11,370 nt of DNA, taken from an uncultured Traorella sp. (GTDB taxonomy: Bacteria > Bacillota_I > Bacilli_A > Erysipelotrichales > Erysipelotrichaceae). The position numbers and the translations under genes are program-made. Below, piece by piece: positions 1 through 6,312 of this stretch (position 1 is the first letter of the stretch; the number at the start of each line of letters is the position of its first letter). The stretch spans positions 1 through 11,370 of the forward strand of contig CAMEUL010000018.1 of NCBI GenBank assembly GCA_945938205.1, given 5' to 3'. The notes below the pieces were generated by a model. That model worked only from the letters and a program-made list of their open reading frames with translations. It was not told the origin of the DNA and did not search any database.

Positions 1-15
1 ACACGGTTATAGATT

Positions 16-44
16 ATTATAATACGCTCTCTCCGTGGTTACAA
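16..44 (-). promoter_or_regulatory. Sigma-A-type promoter reading off the left edge
   Basis: On the minus strand there is a TTGTAA box (44-39), exactly 17 bases, then a perfect TATAAT (21-16). This is a good vegetative promoter and would fire leftward out of the window. It probably serves a gene further left, beyond the distal copy of the rpsI-end repeat. No coding sequence between it and base 1 can be judged. Confidence 0.45.
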
Positions 45-158
45 TATTCTCAGAAAAAATTCTGAAGCATATATAGACGTCTAATTATTCAAATAGAACT
101 ACAAAATTCTATTGGTTAAACAATCAAAAATGGTAAGCTACCAACCACTTTATAGCGC

Positions 159-275
159 TTGTGAAAACATATAAAGTTTAATTCGTTAACGTCCTGTTGT
201 TTATCTGCAAATCTTGACATACTGAAAAGTCCCATAAATAGGGACTTTCTTTTCTCTTGCACTTATAAAGTTAAC
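159..275. repeat. Distal copy of the rpsI-end repeat (att-like)
   Basis: This segment matches 1103-1242 next to rpsI. The best-conserved core, 211-260, matches 1177-1227 with only about five differences. It includes ATCTTGACATAC, the terminator palindrome and TTTTCTCTTGC. Similarity is looser out to 275, where GTTAAC lines up with the rpsI stop codon region, and to about 159, where TTGTGAAAA and CTGTTG are shared. The two copies are direct repeats flanking the unknown gene at 326-952. I infer a duplicated attachment site from integration at the 3' end of rpsI; a simple segmental duplication is the alternative. Confidence 0.65.
225..248 (-). terminator. Rho-independent terminator in the distal repeat
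   Basis: On the minus strand AAAGTCCC pairs perfectly with GGGACTTT around a 7-base loop (TATTTAT), followed by a short T-run. It lies about 80 bases after the stop codon of the unknown gene and would end its transcript. It is the twin of the rpsI terminator; the U-G pair of the rpsI copy is a U-A pair here. Confidence 0.65.
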
Positions 276-325
276 TAAAGCTTAATGCTAAGATAATTTA
301 AAACTAATCAAAGACAAAAACAGAA

Positions 326-952
326 TCAAAATTCGATTATGTTTACTGTATCATAAACTTTTATCCACCAATTATCTTTGTCTTGGTTTTTATTCAAATA
401 ATCATACATATTATCTAATATAATTGACCAGTTTACACTATCACTTTGATTTTCATCTACTTTATTTCTAAGTTCACTAATAATTGACGAAATACCTTCT
501 TTTCTGATAAGTTTTCCATCCACAAATTCAAGTTCTATCACATTTTCGTAAGCAAATACAGTTTCTAGTAATTCATAACCCATTCCTCTCCACGTTTTTA
601 AACCTTTTCCAAGAATAATTTTACCAGAATAATTAATATGACAATTTATATTCTCATATTTGTGATATCCTTCTCTCTGTTCTTCATCAATTTCAGTTAG
701 TTTGAATAATGATAATATTGCAAGAACTATGAAACTTCTTGGTTTTATTCCATTAATGCGAGGATATCCATTATCTTTCGTATGTATATATAAATCTTTT
801 ATCATTAACCCTTTATCATCAATGGAGTACCTTTCCCAATGTCCATCCCAACAATCTGTTGAAATCCATTCAGGTTCTAAGCCATAATCTCTTACATCAA
901 AACATAATCTGTTTGAACATAATACAATGTCATATTCAATATTATCAATCAC
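326..952 (-). CDS. Hypothetical protein, accessory gene next to rpsI
   Basis: An intact 208-residue frame beginning with GTG and ending with TAA. I do not recognise the family and assign no function. The protein is acidic and rich in aromatic residues, with a Trp/Asp-rich N-terminal stretch (around residues 25-45, including WISTDCWDGHWERY), a short hydrophobic segment near residues 73-84, and no signal peptide or clear catalytic motif. It looks soluble and cytoplasmic. The GTG is only weakly supported: the nearest purine-rich site (AAAAGG) is about 14 bases upstream, and a 12-codon frame with a good ribosome site overlaps the GTG. The gene sits alone between two direct copies of the rpsI 3' flank, which suggests acquired cargo. 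A small defence, immunity or stress role is possible, but nothing in the sequence shows it. Confidence 0.6.
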   Translation of the reverse strand: MIDNIEYDIVLCSNRLCFDVRDYGLEPEWISTDCWDGHWERYSIDDKGLMIKDLYIHTKDNGYPRINGIKPRSFIVLAILSLFKLTEIDEEQREGYHKYENINCHINYSGKIILGKGLKTWRGMGYELLETVFAYENVIELEFVDGKLIRKEGISSIISELRNKVDENQSDSVNWSIILDNMYDYLNKNQDKDNWWIKVYDTVNIIEF

Positions 953-983
953 TAATGTATTTATTGGCCTTTTGTGTTGTCAT
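945..983 (-). other. 12-codon upstream ORF overlapping the GTG start
   Basis: ATG at 983 is preceded by AGGTGA at good spacing and encodes MTTQKANKYISD. Its TGA (947-945) lies just inside the unknown gene, whose GTG begins at 952 in another frame. Translation of this short frame could feed the downstream gene by coupling. Alternatively it is the true start, separated from the body by a single-base indel. I cannot tell which from one sequence. Confidence 0.4.
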
Positions 984-1128
984 CTATATCACCTAACACT
1001 ATACTACCATTTTAAATGTTTAGATAAAATAACAAATTATAAGAAGTTGAACGAGTTCCACTTCATTAGTAAATTCCAATTATATCTTTACTATCAGTAA
1101 TCTTGTGAAAATATAATAAAACTTAATT

Positions 1129-1149
1129 TGTTGCCTACCTGTTGCCTAC
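1129..1149 (+). repeat. Tandem TGTTGCCTAC direct repeats
   Basis: Two perfect copies of TGTTGCCTAC (1129-1138 and 1140-1149) lie one base apart, giving an 11-base period, about one helical turn. They sit inside the proximal att-like repeat and are absent from the distal copy, which keeps only CTGTTG. Their spacing is compatible with a DNA-binding protein bound twice on one face, for example integrase arm sites; this is inference. Confidence 0.5.
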
Positions 1150-1189
1150 GCATTCCAAACTATAGGTTTTTTGTACATCTTGACATACA

Positions 1190-1216
1190 AAAAAGCCCCA
1201 TAAATAGGGACTTTTG
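1190..1216 (-). terminator. Rho-independent terminator of rplM-rpsI
   Basis: About 24 bases after the rpsI stop codon, minus-strand AAAGTCCC pairs with GGGGCTTT (one U-G pair) around a TATTTAT loop and runs into a T-tract. It ends the ribosomal protein operon. The same hairpin reappears at 225-248. Confidence 0.8.
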
Positions 1217-1237
1217 TTTTCTCTTGCGATAATAAAA

Positions 1238-1642
1238 TTAACGTTTTGAGAACTGAGGTGCTCTACGAGCTGCTTTGAGACCGTATTTCTTACGTTCTTT
1301 AGCACGAGGGTCACGAGTCAGGAATCCAGCTGCTTTTAATGCAGGTCTGTAGTCAGCGCTTGCTTCCAGTAATGCACGTGCAATACCATGACGCATAGCT
1401 CCTGCCTGTCCTGTGTATCCTCCACCATACACATTGATCTTCACATCAAACTGTCCTAAAGTTTCAGTCAGTTCAAGTGGTGAACGAACAACCATTCTTA
1501 AAGTTTCCAAAGGTAAGTATTCGTCTAATGTTTTTCCATTAACTACGATGTTTCCTTTTCCAGGAGTCATATAGACACGAGCAACAGAAGTTTTACGACG
1601 TCCTGTACCGATGTAAGTTACGTTTGATTTCTTTGTAGCCAT
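1238..1642 (-). CDS. rpsI: 30S ribosomal protein S9
   Basis: A 134-residue protein, the usual length for bacterial uS9. S9 is a structural protein of the small-subunit head, and its C-terminal tail reaches the P site to contact the anticodon arm of peptidyl-tRNA. The family signature is clear: YIGTGRRKTSVARV at the N-terminus, the glycine-rich YGGGYTGQAGA stretch in the middle, and the basic tail ending in the conserved Ser-Lys-Arg. The ATG at 1642 follows a strong GGGGGAA site. It lies 11 bases after the rplM stop codon, so the two genes are one operon. The terminator follows within 30 bases. The region from the stop codon onward is duplicated further left, but the coding sequence is intact. 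Confidence 0.97.
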   Translation of the reverse strand: MATKKSNVTYIGTGRRKTSVARVYMTPGKGNIVVNGKTLDEYLPLETLRMVVRSPLELTETLGQFDVKINVYGGGYTGQAGAMRHGIARALLEASADYRPALKAAGFLTRDPRAKERKKYGLKAARRAPQFSKR

Positions 1643-1653
1643 ATCTCTTCCCC

Positions 1654-2088
1654 CTATCCTTTAATTTCCATCACAACTGGTTTCTGAGCAGCGTGTGGGT
1701 GTTTGTCACCTGTGTAAACGAACAAGTGCTTTCTTTGACGGTCACCTAAACGAGTGTGTGGCAACATACCCTGGATTGCTAATTCTACCCATTCAACAGT
1801 GTAGTTTTCCTTCATCGTACGAGCTGTACGAGTACGTAATCCTCCACGGTAAGAAGAATGGTTGTAGTACTTCTTTCCTTCCATATCTCCAGTCATAACG
1901 ATTTTGTCTGCATTGATTACGATTACATAATCTCCACAGTCAACGTTTGGAGTGAATGTTGGTTTGTGTTTTCCATGCAACACTGCAGCTACCTGAGTAG
2001 CCAGACGACCTAAAGTCTGTCCTGCACCATCAACAACGTACCAAGTACGTTCAACTTCTGCAGGCTTTAAAAATGTAGTTTGGCGCAT
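1654..2088 (-). CDS. rplM: 50S ribosomal protein L13
   Basis: A 144-residue uL13, an early-assembly protein of the large subunit. Family features are visible: the N-terminal MRQTTFLKPAEVERTWYVVD, GQTLGRLA, the HKPTFTPNVDCGDYVIVINA block, and the HTRLGDRQRKHLFVYTGDKHPH region near the end. I place the start at the ATG at 2088, because AAAGGA lies at ideal distance before it; a possible TTG six codons upstream would swallow that ribosome site. The gene has its own promoter and a structured leader, and rpsI follows after 11 bases. In Firmicutes L13 is thought to repress its own operon through such a leader; here that is inferred from the leader's shape. Confidence 0.96.
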   Translation of the reverse strand: MRQTTFLKPAEVERTWYVVDGAGQTLGRLATQVAAVLHGKHKPTFTPNVDCGDYVIVINADKIVMTGDMEGKKYYNHSSYRGGLRTRTARTMKENYTVEWVELAIQGMLPHTRLGDRQRKHLFVYTGDKHPHAAQKPVVMEIKG

Positions 2089-2107
2089 AATATTTTTTCC
2101 TTTCAAT

Positions 2108-2142
2108 TTGTAGTTTCCGGGGCTACAAGGCGAAAGTGCCTT
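2108..2142 (-). promoter_or_regulatory. L13-type mRNA leader, two hairpins
   Basis: Between the rplM promoter and ribosome site, the minus strand shows two adjacent hairpins. AAGGC pairs with GCCTT around ACTTTC (2142-2127). TTGTAG pairs with CTACAA around CCCCGGAAA (2128-2108). The second shares its first two bases with the end of the first. Position and layout fit the known Firmicutes L13 leader through which L13 is proposed to regulate rplM-rpsI. I have not aligned it to a covariance model. Confidence 0.65.
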
Positions 2143-2147
2143 CTTAT

Positions 2148-2175
2148 ATTTTACTTCAAAACATCTTTATGTCAA
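2148..2175 (-). promoter_or_regulatory. Promoter of rplM-rpsI
   Basis: A perfect -35 box TTGACA (2175-2170), a 16-base spacer, and a -10 box TAAAAT (2153-2148) on the minus strand. The predicted start at about 2142-2141 puts the first leader hairpin at the very 5' end of the RNA. Confidence 0.75.
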
Positions 2176-2190
2176 GTAAAATCGAACAAT

Positions 2191-2991
2191 TTAATCATTA
2201 TTTTCAGGATACTCAATAAACGTGATATCTTCTACCACTTCTACGTCCAGTTCCTTGAGTTTTTTCTGTGCAAAATGATACAGTGTAGTATCTTTTAATT
2301 GCCTTGGGGAGTGGGCATCCACACCAATGATTACCTTGTTGTGATACTGACTGGCAATTTCCCAAAATGCATCATGTGGATATTCCATCACACCACGTGA
2401 CAAAGAACTTCCAAGTCCTGCCAGATTGTATTCCAATATGACATCATTTTCTTTGCAATACGAACAAATCGTATGAGCTGCCTGATCACACTTTTCATCC
2501 CAGCGTCTTCCTGAACGCATGAACAAGTCCGGATGAGCCAGATAACAGTAAAGTCCTGTTTCTAATCCCGCTATTGTGCTTTCCACATATTTTGTGAGCA
2601 TTTCATCATCTCTTGTACAGCTTCCATTATAAAGATGATATTCATCAGTTTCATAATAATGATTGCCAAAGATCAAATAATCCAGATGATTCTTTTTAGT
2701 GAATTCTTTCATCCATTCCATGTAACGTGGGAAATATTCACATTCCAAACCAATTTTAATTTCAATCTGATCTTTATATTTTTCTTTCAGATGCAGGATG
2801 CTTTGATAATACTCTTCAAATTGAGACAAAGGCATACGCATATTCGCAACAAAATTACTGTCATATTTCCATGGGGTATGATCTGAAAATCCTAATACCT
2901 CATAGCCTGCTTCAATGGCAGCCAAGACATAATCCTCATCACTTCCTGAGGCATGCATGCATCTTCTTGTATGTGTATGAAAATTCTTCAT
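2191..2991 (-). CDS. PHP-domain phosphatase, histidinol-phosphatase (HisK/HisJ) family
   Basis: A 266-residue PHP-superfamily metallophosphoesterase. Likely metal-centre residues are in family order: HTHT (H5, H7), SDHTPW (D37, H38), LECEY (E83), GNHYY (H111), AHPD (H153) and GVDAHSP (D225, H227). Length and motif spacing match HisK-type histidinol-phosphatases, which release phosphate from L-histidinol phosphate. No other histidine gene is in the window, so the substrate is uncertain; another small phosphate ester is possible. The ATG at 2991 follows AGGAG, which overlaps the truA stop codon, with an 8-base gap. It is therefore co-transcribed as the last gene of the ecf-truA unit, sitting between truA and rplM. 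I see no terminator after it, so read-through into rplM is possible. Confidence 0.85.
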   Translation of the reverse strand: MKNFHTHTRRCMHASGSDEDYVLAAIEAGYEVLGFSDHTPWKYDSNFVANMRMPLSQFEEYYQSILHLKEKYKDQIEIKIGLECEYFPRYMEWMKEFTKKNHLDYLIFGNHYYETDEYHLYNGSCTRDDEMLTKYVESTIAGLETGLYCYLAHPDLFMRSGRRWDEKCDQAAHTICSYCKENDVILEYNLAGLGSSLSRGVMEYPHDAFWEIASQYHNKVIIGVDAHSPRQLKDTTLYHFAQKKLKELDVEVVEDITFIEYPENND

Positions 2992-2999
2992 AACTTCTC

Positions 3000-3737
3000 C
3001 TAATCATAATTAACTTCCACAAGATATAATCCTTTAGCTTCTGCTTTATACCGACAGACATGCTTGTCAGTAGCTTCCAGCATTTCTTTCACATCATTCA
3101 CTTCCAAGTGATTGAGACCCACTTCAATGATCGTCTGGGCCATCATACGCACCTGATATCGCAAAAAGCCATCCCCTTTGAAAATCATGCGAATACAGTT
3201 TTCTTCTTCATGAACGCTGCACTCTGTAATGGTTCTGACCCTGCTTTTTTCTTCATGGATCTTGCTGGATGTGAAGCTTGTGAAATCATGACATCCTTCA
3301 AAAACATGAGCTGCCTGAGTCATGCGTTCAAGATCCAGTTTCCTTTTTTCCACATACATATAGTTTCGCACAAAAGGATCATCTCCATTCGTACAAATCA
3401 AATAATCATAACGTTTTGAAGTACAAGAGAAACGGGCATGAAAATCATCTGTTTCAAAAGTTACTTCACGGATACGTATATCCTTAGGCAGTAAACGATT
3501 CAGTTTGAATTTCCAGTCTTTCTCACTTAGATTCAAATCTGTGATGAAATGAAACACCTGTCCCAATGCATGCACATGGGTATCAGTTCTTCCAGATGCT
3601 ACGGCTTCCACTCTTGTACAGTGATGGATCTGGTACAGAGTTTCTTCGATCTGTTTCTGAATGGTATTGGCATTCGGCTGAACCTGCCAGCCTTTATAAT
3701 TGGTACCGTCGTAGCTGACAACACACTTTACAACCAT
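3000..3737 (-). CDS. truA: tRNA pseudouridine synthase A
   Basis: A 245-residue TruA, which converts uridines 38-40 in the anticodon stem-loop of many tRNAs to pseudouridine. The N-terminal VSYDGTNYKGWQVQPN block and the catalytic loop ASGRTDTHVHALGQV are plain; the catalytic aspartate is D52 with the start used here. The FTSF and MVR/MAQTI-type motifs follow in the second half. I start at the ATG at 3737 (MVVKCVVSYDG), the normal family N-terminus, with GGA about nine bases upstream. A longer frame to 3776 would add 13 residues encoded by the end of ecfT. The start overlaps the ecfT stop codon by 10 bases, so the genes are translationally coupled. Confidence 0.95.
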   Translation of the reverse strand: MVVKCVVSYDGTNYKGWQVQPNANTIQKQIEETLYQIHHCTRVEAVASGRTDTHVHALGQVFHFITDLNLSEKDWKFKLNRLLPKDIRIREVTFETDDFHARFSCTSKRYDYLICTNGDDPFVRNYMYVEKRKLDLERMTQAAHVFEGCHDFTSFTSSKIHEEKSRVRTITECSVHEEENCIRMIFKGDGFLRYQVRMMAQTIIEVGLNHLEVNDVKEMLEATDKHVCRYKAEAKGLYLVEVNYD

Positions 3738-4528
3738 ATCATCATTCCAATCGTAGAGCCTAATACCAGAATACATACGACCATGAGAACTACATCTTTC
3801 ATTTTTAAATGCAGCTGTTTATAGCGCGTACGGTCTCTGTTAGGCACATAGCCTCTGGCTTCCATCGCATTGGCTAATTCTTCTGCACGCTGATAACTGG
3901 AGACAAACAAAGGAACGATCAATGATAATACTGCCATGACCTTTTCCTTGATGCTTCCTTCCTCAAGATCCACACCTCTTGAAGTTTGTGCCTTGATGAT
4001 TCGCTGTGTTTCTTCAATCAGCGTTGGAATGAAACGAAGAGCAATCGAAATGATCATCGCAATTTCATTGGCTGGTACTCCAATCTTTTTCAAAGGTTTC
4101 ATCAGATCTTCCAGAGCCACCGTTAAGTCAGTAGGCTTGGTTGTTGCTGTTAAAAGAGTTGTGATCATAACCATGAAAATAAGACGCAATGCGATATAGC
4201 CTGTCTGAGTAAGAGCATTTGTATAAATAGAGAAACTGCCAATGGTGATCAAAGGATCTCCGCTTCTGACAACCAGCACATTGATGATCAATAAAACACC
4301 CAACATGAAAAACATGGGCTTCATGGCATTCCAAAAAAACTTCAGATTTAATTTTGAAGTATAGATACCAATACAAATAACAAGAAAAACTCCAATATAT
4401 CCAAGAAAACCACTTGGAATAAAGATGGCAACCATCAAGGTCAGCATCGCAATCATTTTGGCTCTTGGATCAAAGCGATGCATGAAAGAATCAATCGGTA
4501 TATATCTTCCCAGGGTAAAATTATTCAT
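3728..4528 (-). CDS. ecfT: ECF transporter transmembrane subunit EcfT
   Basis: A 266-residue integral membrane protein with several hydrophobic spans (about 24-56, 72-90, 108-128, 155-170, 197-212, 245-265). It is the shared scaffold of energy-coupling factor importers, joining the ATPases to exchangeable vitamin- or metal-binding S subunits. The two coupling-helix signatures for the ATPases are present: QTSRGVD (SRG 183-185) and AMEARGY (ARG 224-226). Its ATG overlaps the ecfA2 TGA in an ATGA, and its end overlaps truA. No S-component gene is in the window, so this is the general-purpose (group II) module, whose substrates are set by S subunits encoded elsewhere. Confidence 0.95.
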   Translation of the reverse strand: MNNFTLGRYIPIDSFMHRFDPRAKMIAMLTLMVAIFIPSGFLGYIGVFLVICIGIYTSKLNLKFFWNAMKPMFFMLGVLLIINVLVVRSGDPLITIGSFSIYTNALTQTGYIALRLIFMVMITTLLTATTKPTDLTVALEDLMKPLKKIGVPANEIAMIISIALRFIPTLIEETQRIIKAQTSRGVDLEEGSIKEKVMAVLSLIVPLFVSSYQRAEELANAMEARGYVPNRDRTRYKQLHLKMKDVVLMVVCILVLGSTIGMMIWL

Positions 4529-5379
4529 CGTTTCACCCCTTTCAATATTTCACGTACACATTCTTCAATACTTAATGCATCTTTCGAAATTTCAATTCCT
4601 TTTTCTTTGCATAAATCCTTAAACTGTAATAAAGCTGGTGGATTAATATGCAGCTGTTTTAAAAGATCACTGCTTTGAAAGAATTCATGAACATTACAGT
4701 CTTCAATGATCTTTCCATGATTCATAACGATCACACGCTGACAATATGTCATGACCTGTTCCATATCATGAGAAACAATCAAAACTGTTTTATGAAAGTC
4801 TTCATTGATTCTTTTAAACAGATCCATCATATCTTTGGCTCCCTTAGGATCCAAACCTGCTGTAGGTTCATCCAGTACTAAAATATCAGGGCCCATCGCT
4901 AAGATCCCGGCAATCGCAATTCTCCTGCGTTCTCCACCTGAACATTCAAACGGACTCTTCTCTAGATAGTTTTCATCAAGACCCACGATTTTGATCATTT
5001 CACGGGCTTTCTGTTCTGCTTCTTCTGCACTGACACCAAAGTTTTTAGGACCAAAAGCAATATCTTTTAAGATGGTTTCTTCAAACAACTGATATTCAGG
5101 AAACTGGAATACAAGACCCACCTTTTTTCTTAATTGTTTTAATCCATGACTTTTCACATTAGCTTCAATGATCTGATCCCCGATCTGGATCTTTCCTTCT
5201 GTTGGCAATAAAAGGGCATTGAGATGCTGGACCAAAGTACTTTTTCCACTTCCTGTTTCACCAATCAACGCAATCATTTCACCATCGGATATCTTGACAT
5301 TGATATCACATAAGGCTACTTTCGCAAGAGGTGTTTTCGCATTATATTCATGACTCAGATTTATTATTTCAATTGGCAT
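4525..5379 (-). CDS. ecfA2: ECF transporter ATPase EcfA2
   Basis: A 284-residue ABC ATPase, one of the two different nucleotide-binding subunits of the ECF module. Motifs in order: Walker A GETGSGKST (40-48), Q-loop FQFPEYQLFEET (Q92), signature ECSGGERRR (147-149 SGG; Cys where Leu is usual), Walker B VLDEPTAGLD (E171) and the switch histidine SHD (H204). FQFPExQLFEE is typical of EcfA2 rather than EcfA1. A C-terminal extension of about 60 residues is normal for this family. The ATG at 5379 lies inside the end of ecfA1 (16-base overlap) with GGTGA upstream; its stop codon overlaps the ecfT start. ATP hydrolysis with EcfA1 powers import. Confidence 0.95.
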   Translation of the reverse strand: MPIEIINLSHEYNAKTPLAKVALCDINVKISDGEMIALIGETGSGKSTLVQHLNALLLPTEGKIQIGDQIIEANVKSHGLKQLRKKVGLVFQFPEYQLFEETILKDIAFGPKNFGVSAEEAEQKAREMIKIVGLDENYLEKSPFECSGGERRRIAIAGILAMGPDILVLDEPTAGLDPKGAKDMMDLFKRINEDFHKTVLIVSHDMEQVMTYCQRVIVMNHGKIIEDCNVHEFFQSSDLLKQLHINPPALLQFKDLCKEKGIEISKDALSIEECVREILKGVKR

Positions 5380-6182
5380 ATTTCATTCACCAATCCTTCC
5401 AGCGTTATCTTTTTCTTTAACTTCACACCTTGCTTTTCAAATTCATTCGCAATTTTGAGTGAAAATGGAATATCAAGTTTCAGATCCAATAGTTCTTTTT
5501 CATGACATAAAACTTCTTCCGGCGTTCCTTCCATGACCACATGTCCCTGATCCAGTACGATCACATGATCACTTAAAGCTGCTTCTTCAATATCATGCGT
5601 AATGGAGAGAATCGTCATCTTCTTTTCCTGATTCAACTGATGAATCAGTGCATTGATTTCAGCTTTCCCCTGAGGATCGAGCATACTGGTGGCTTCATCA
5701 AAAATCAGGATCTGAGGATTCATAGCCAAAACACCGGCAATGGCCACTCTTTGTTTCTGGCCTCCACTTAATCGTGTTGGTTCTCGATCAAGATAATCCT
5801 GCATATTCACACTTTTCGCATATTTTTCGATAATGGTATTCATCTGAGAACTTTCTACAAGATGATTTTCTAAACCAAAAGCAATATCATCGGCAACCGT
5901 AGCACCAATGAACTGATTATCTGGATTTTGGAAAACAATTCCCACCTTATCACGAATCGTATAAAGGTTTTCTTGATTCAGTGTTAGACCATCAATGATG
6001 ATTTCCCCTGATTTCATTTCCAAAAGACCGATCAAAAGTTTGGCAATCGTGCTTTTTCCACTACCATTATGTCCAATCAGTGTAGTATAACTTCCTTCTT
6101 CTACAGAAAAAGAAATGGCATCTACCGCATTTCTAGTATTATCATAAGAAAAGGTACATTCTTTTACTTCTATTTTTTTCAT
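5364..6182 (-). CDS. ecfA1: ECF transporter ATPase EcfA1
   Basis: A 272-residue ABC ATPase, partner of EcfA2. Motifs: Walker A GHNGSGKST (37-45), Q-loop FQNPDNQF (Q85), signature RLSGGQKQR (138-145), Walker B IFDEATSMLD (E163) and switch histidine THD (H196). FQNPDNQ and DEATSMLDPQG are the EcfA1 hallmarks. I begin at the ATG at 6182, which has GGAGG five bases upstream; an in-frame TTG four codons earlier overlaps that ribosome site and is not credible. It is the first gene of ecfA1-ecfA2-ecfT-truA-PHP and has its own sigma-A-type promoter with a leader of only about 17 bases. ecfA1-ecfA2-ecfT-truA-rplM-rpsI is a conserved Firmicutes order. Confidence 0.95.
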   Translation of the reverse strand: MKKIEVKECTFSYDNTRNAVDAISFSVEEGSYTTLIGHNGSGKSTIAKLLIGLLEMKSGEIIIDGLTLNQENLYTIRDKVGIVFQNPDNQFIGATVADDIAFGLENHLVESSQMNTIIEKYAKSVNMQDYLDREPTRLSGGQKQRVAIAGVLAMNPQILIFDEATSMLDPQGKAEINALIHQLNQEKKMTILSITHDIEEAALSDHVIVLDQGHVVMEGTPEEVLCHEKELLDLKLDIPFSLKIANEFEKQGVKLKKKITLEGLVNEICQLK

Positions 6183-6205
6183 TTCTTCCTCCAAGTTGCC
6201 TATTT

Positions 6206-6234
6206 ATTATACTTTATTGAAGGTAAGTTTGCAA
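6206..6234 (-). promoter_or_regulatory. Promoter of the ecf-truA-PHP operon
   Basis: Minus-strand TTGCAA (6234-6229), a 17-base spacer and a perfect TATAAT (6211-6206). The start is predicted near 6199, a few bases before the GGAGG of ecfA1, leaving no room for a riboswitch. Confidence 0.7.
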
Positions 6235-6264
6235 TTATCTGCCCTTGTATTTCAGGATGAAACT

Positions 6265-6288
6265 GAAAAAAGCCTCTTGCATGAGGCT
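6265..6288 (-). terminator. Rho-independent terminator of the GTPase-NYN gene
   Basis: Minus-strand AGCCTC and GAGGCT form a perfect 6-base stem around ATGCAA, followed by six T bases, 24 bases after the stop codon of the GTPase-NYN gene. A 12-base perfect palindrome, GAATCATGATTC (6301-6312), sits directly between stop codon and terminator. Confidence 0.85.
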
Positions 6289-6312
6289 AGTTTTCATAGT
6301 GAATCATGATTC

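Larger units (their letters stand above)
1..325. other. Gene-free left flank
   Basis: I see no convincing coding sequence here on either strand. The stretch holds the outward promoter near the edge, a short hairpin of TCAGAA/TTCTGA around four A bases at 50-65 without a following T-run, and from about 159 the distal copy of the rpsI-end repeat with its terminator. It is AT-rich, like the other spacer at 953-1237. Confidence 0.6.
953..1237. other. AT-rich spacer between rpsI and the unknown gene
   Basis: Beyond the short ORF there is no gene. It holds the proximal rpsI-end repeat with the rpsI terminator, a pair of 10-base direct repeats at 1129-1149, and possible minus-strand -10 boxes TATAAT (1041-1036) and TATAGT (1003-998) that lack convincing -35 partners. 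One of these presumably starts the transcript of the unknown gene. Confidence 0.5.
1103..1242. repeat. Proximal copy of the rpsI-end repeat (att-like)
   Basis: Direct repeat partner of 159-275. It begins at the rpsI stop codon (TAA, 1240-1238) and runs through the rpsI terminator to TTGTGAAAA near 1103. It contains about 20 extra bases relative to the distal copy, between the CTGTTG block and the ATCTTGACATAC block. The position at the 3' end of a highly conserved gene, leaving the product intact, is what tyrosine-recombinase elements commonly use. No integrase gene is visible in the window. Confidence 0.65.

Noticed and set aside
1..1237. tRNA gene as integration target
   Set aside because: I found no cloverleaf or T-loop consensus; the duplicated sequence corresponds to the rpsI 3' flank.
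159..1242. CRISPR array or insertion sequence at the left end
   Set aside because: Only two long imperfect direct repeats, no regular spacers, no transposase and no terminal inverted repeats; att-like duplication fits better.
2089..2106. TTG start for rplM six codons upstream
   Set aside because: It would cover the AAAGGA ribosome site that fits the ATG at 2088, and L13 proteins start at MRQTT-like sequence.
6183..6264. Riboswitch before the ECF transporter operon
   Set aside because: The predicted start is about 17 bases before the ecfA1 ATG, leaving no room for an aptamer; the only hairpin nearby is the previous gene's terminator.
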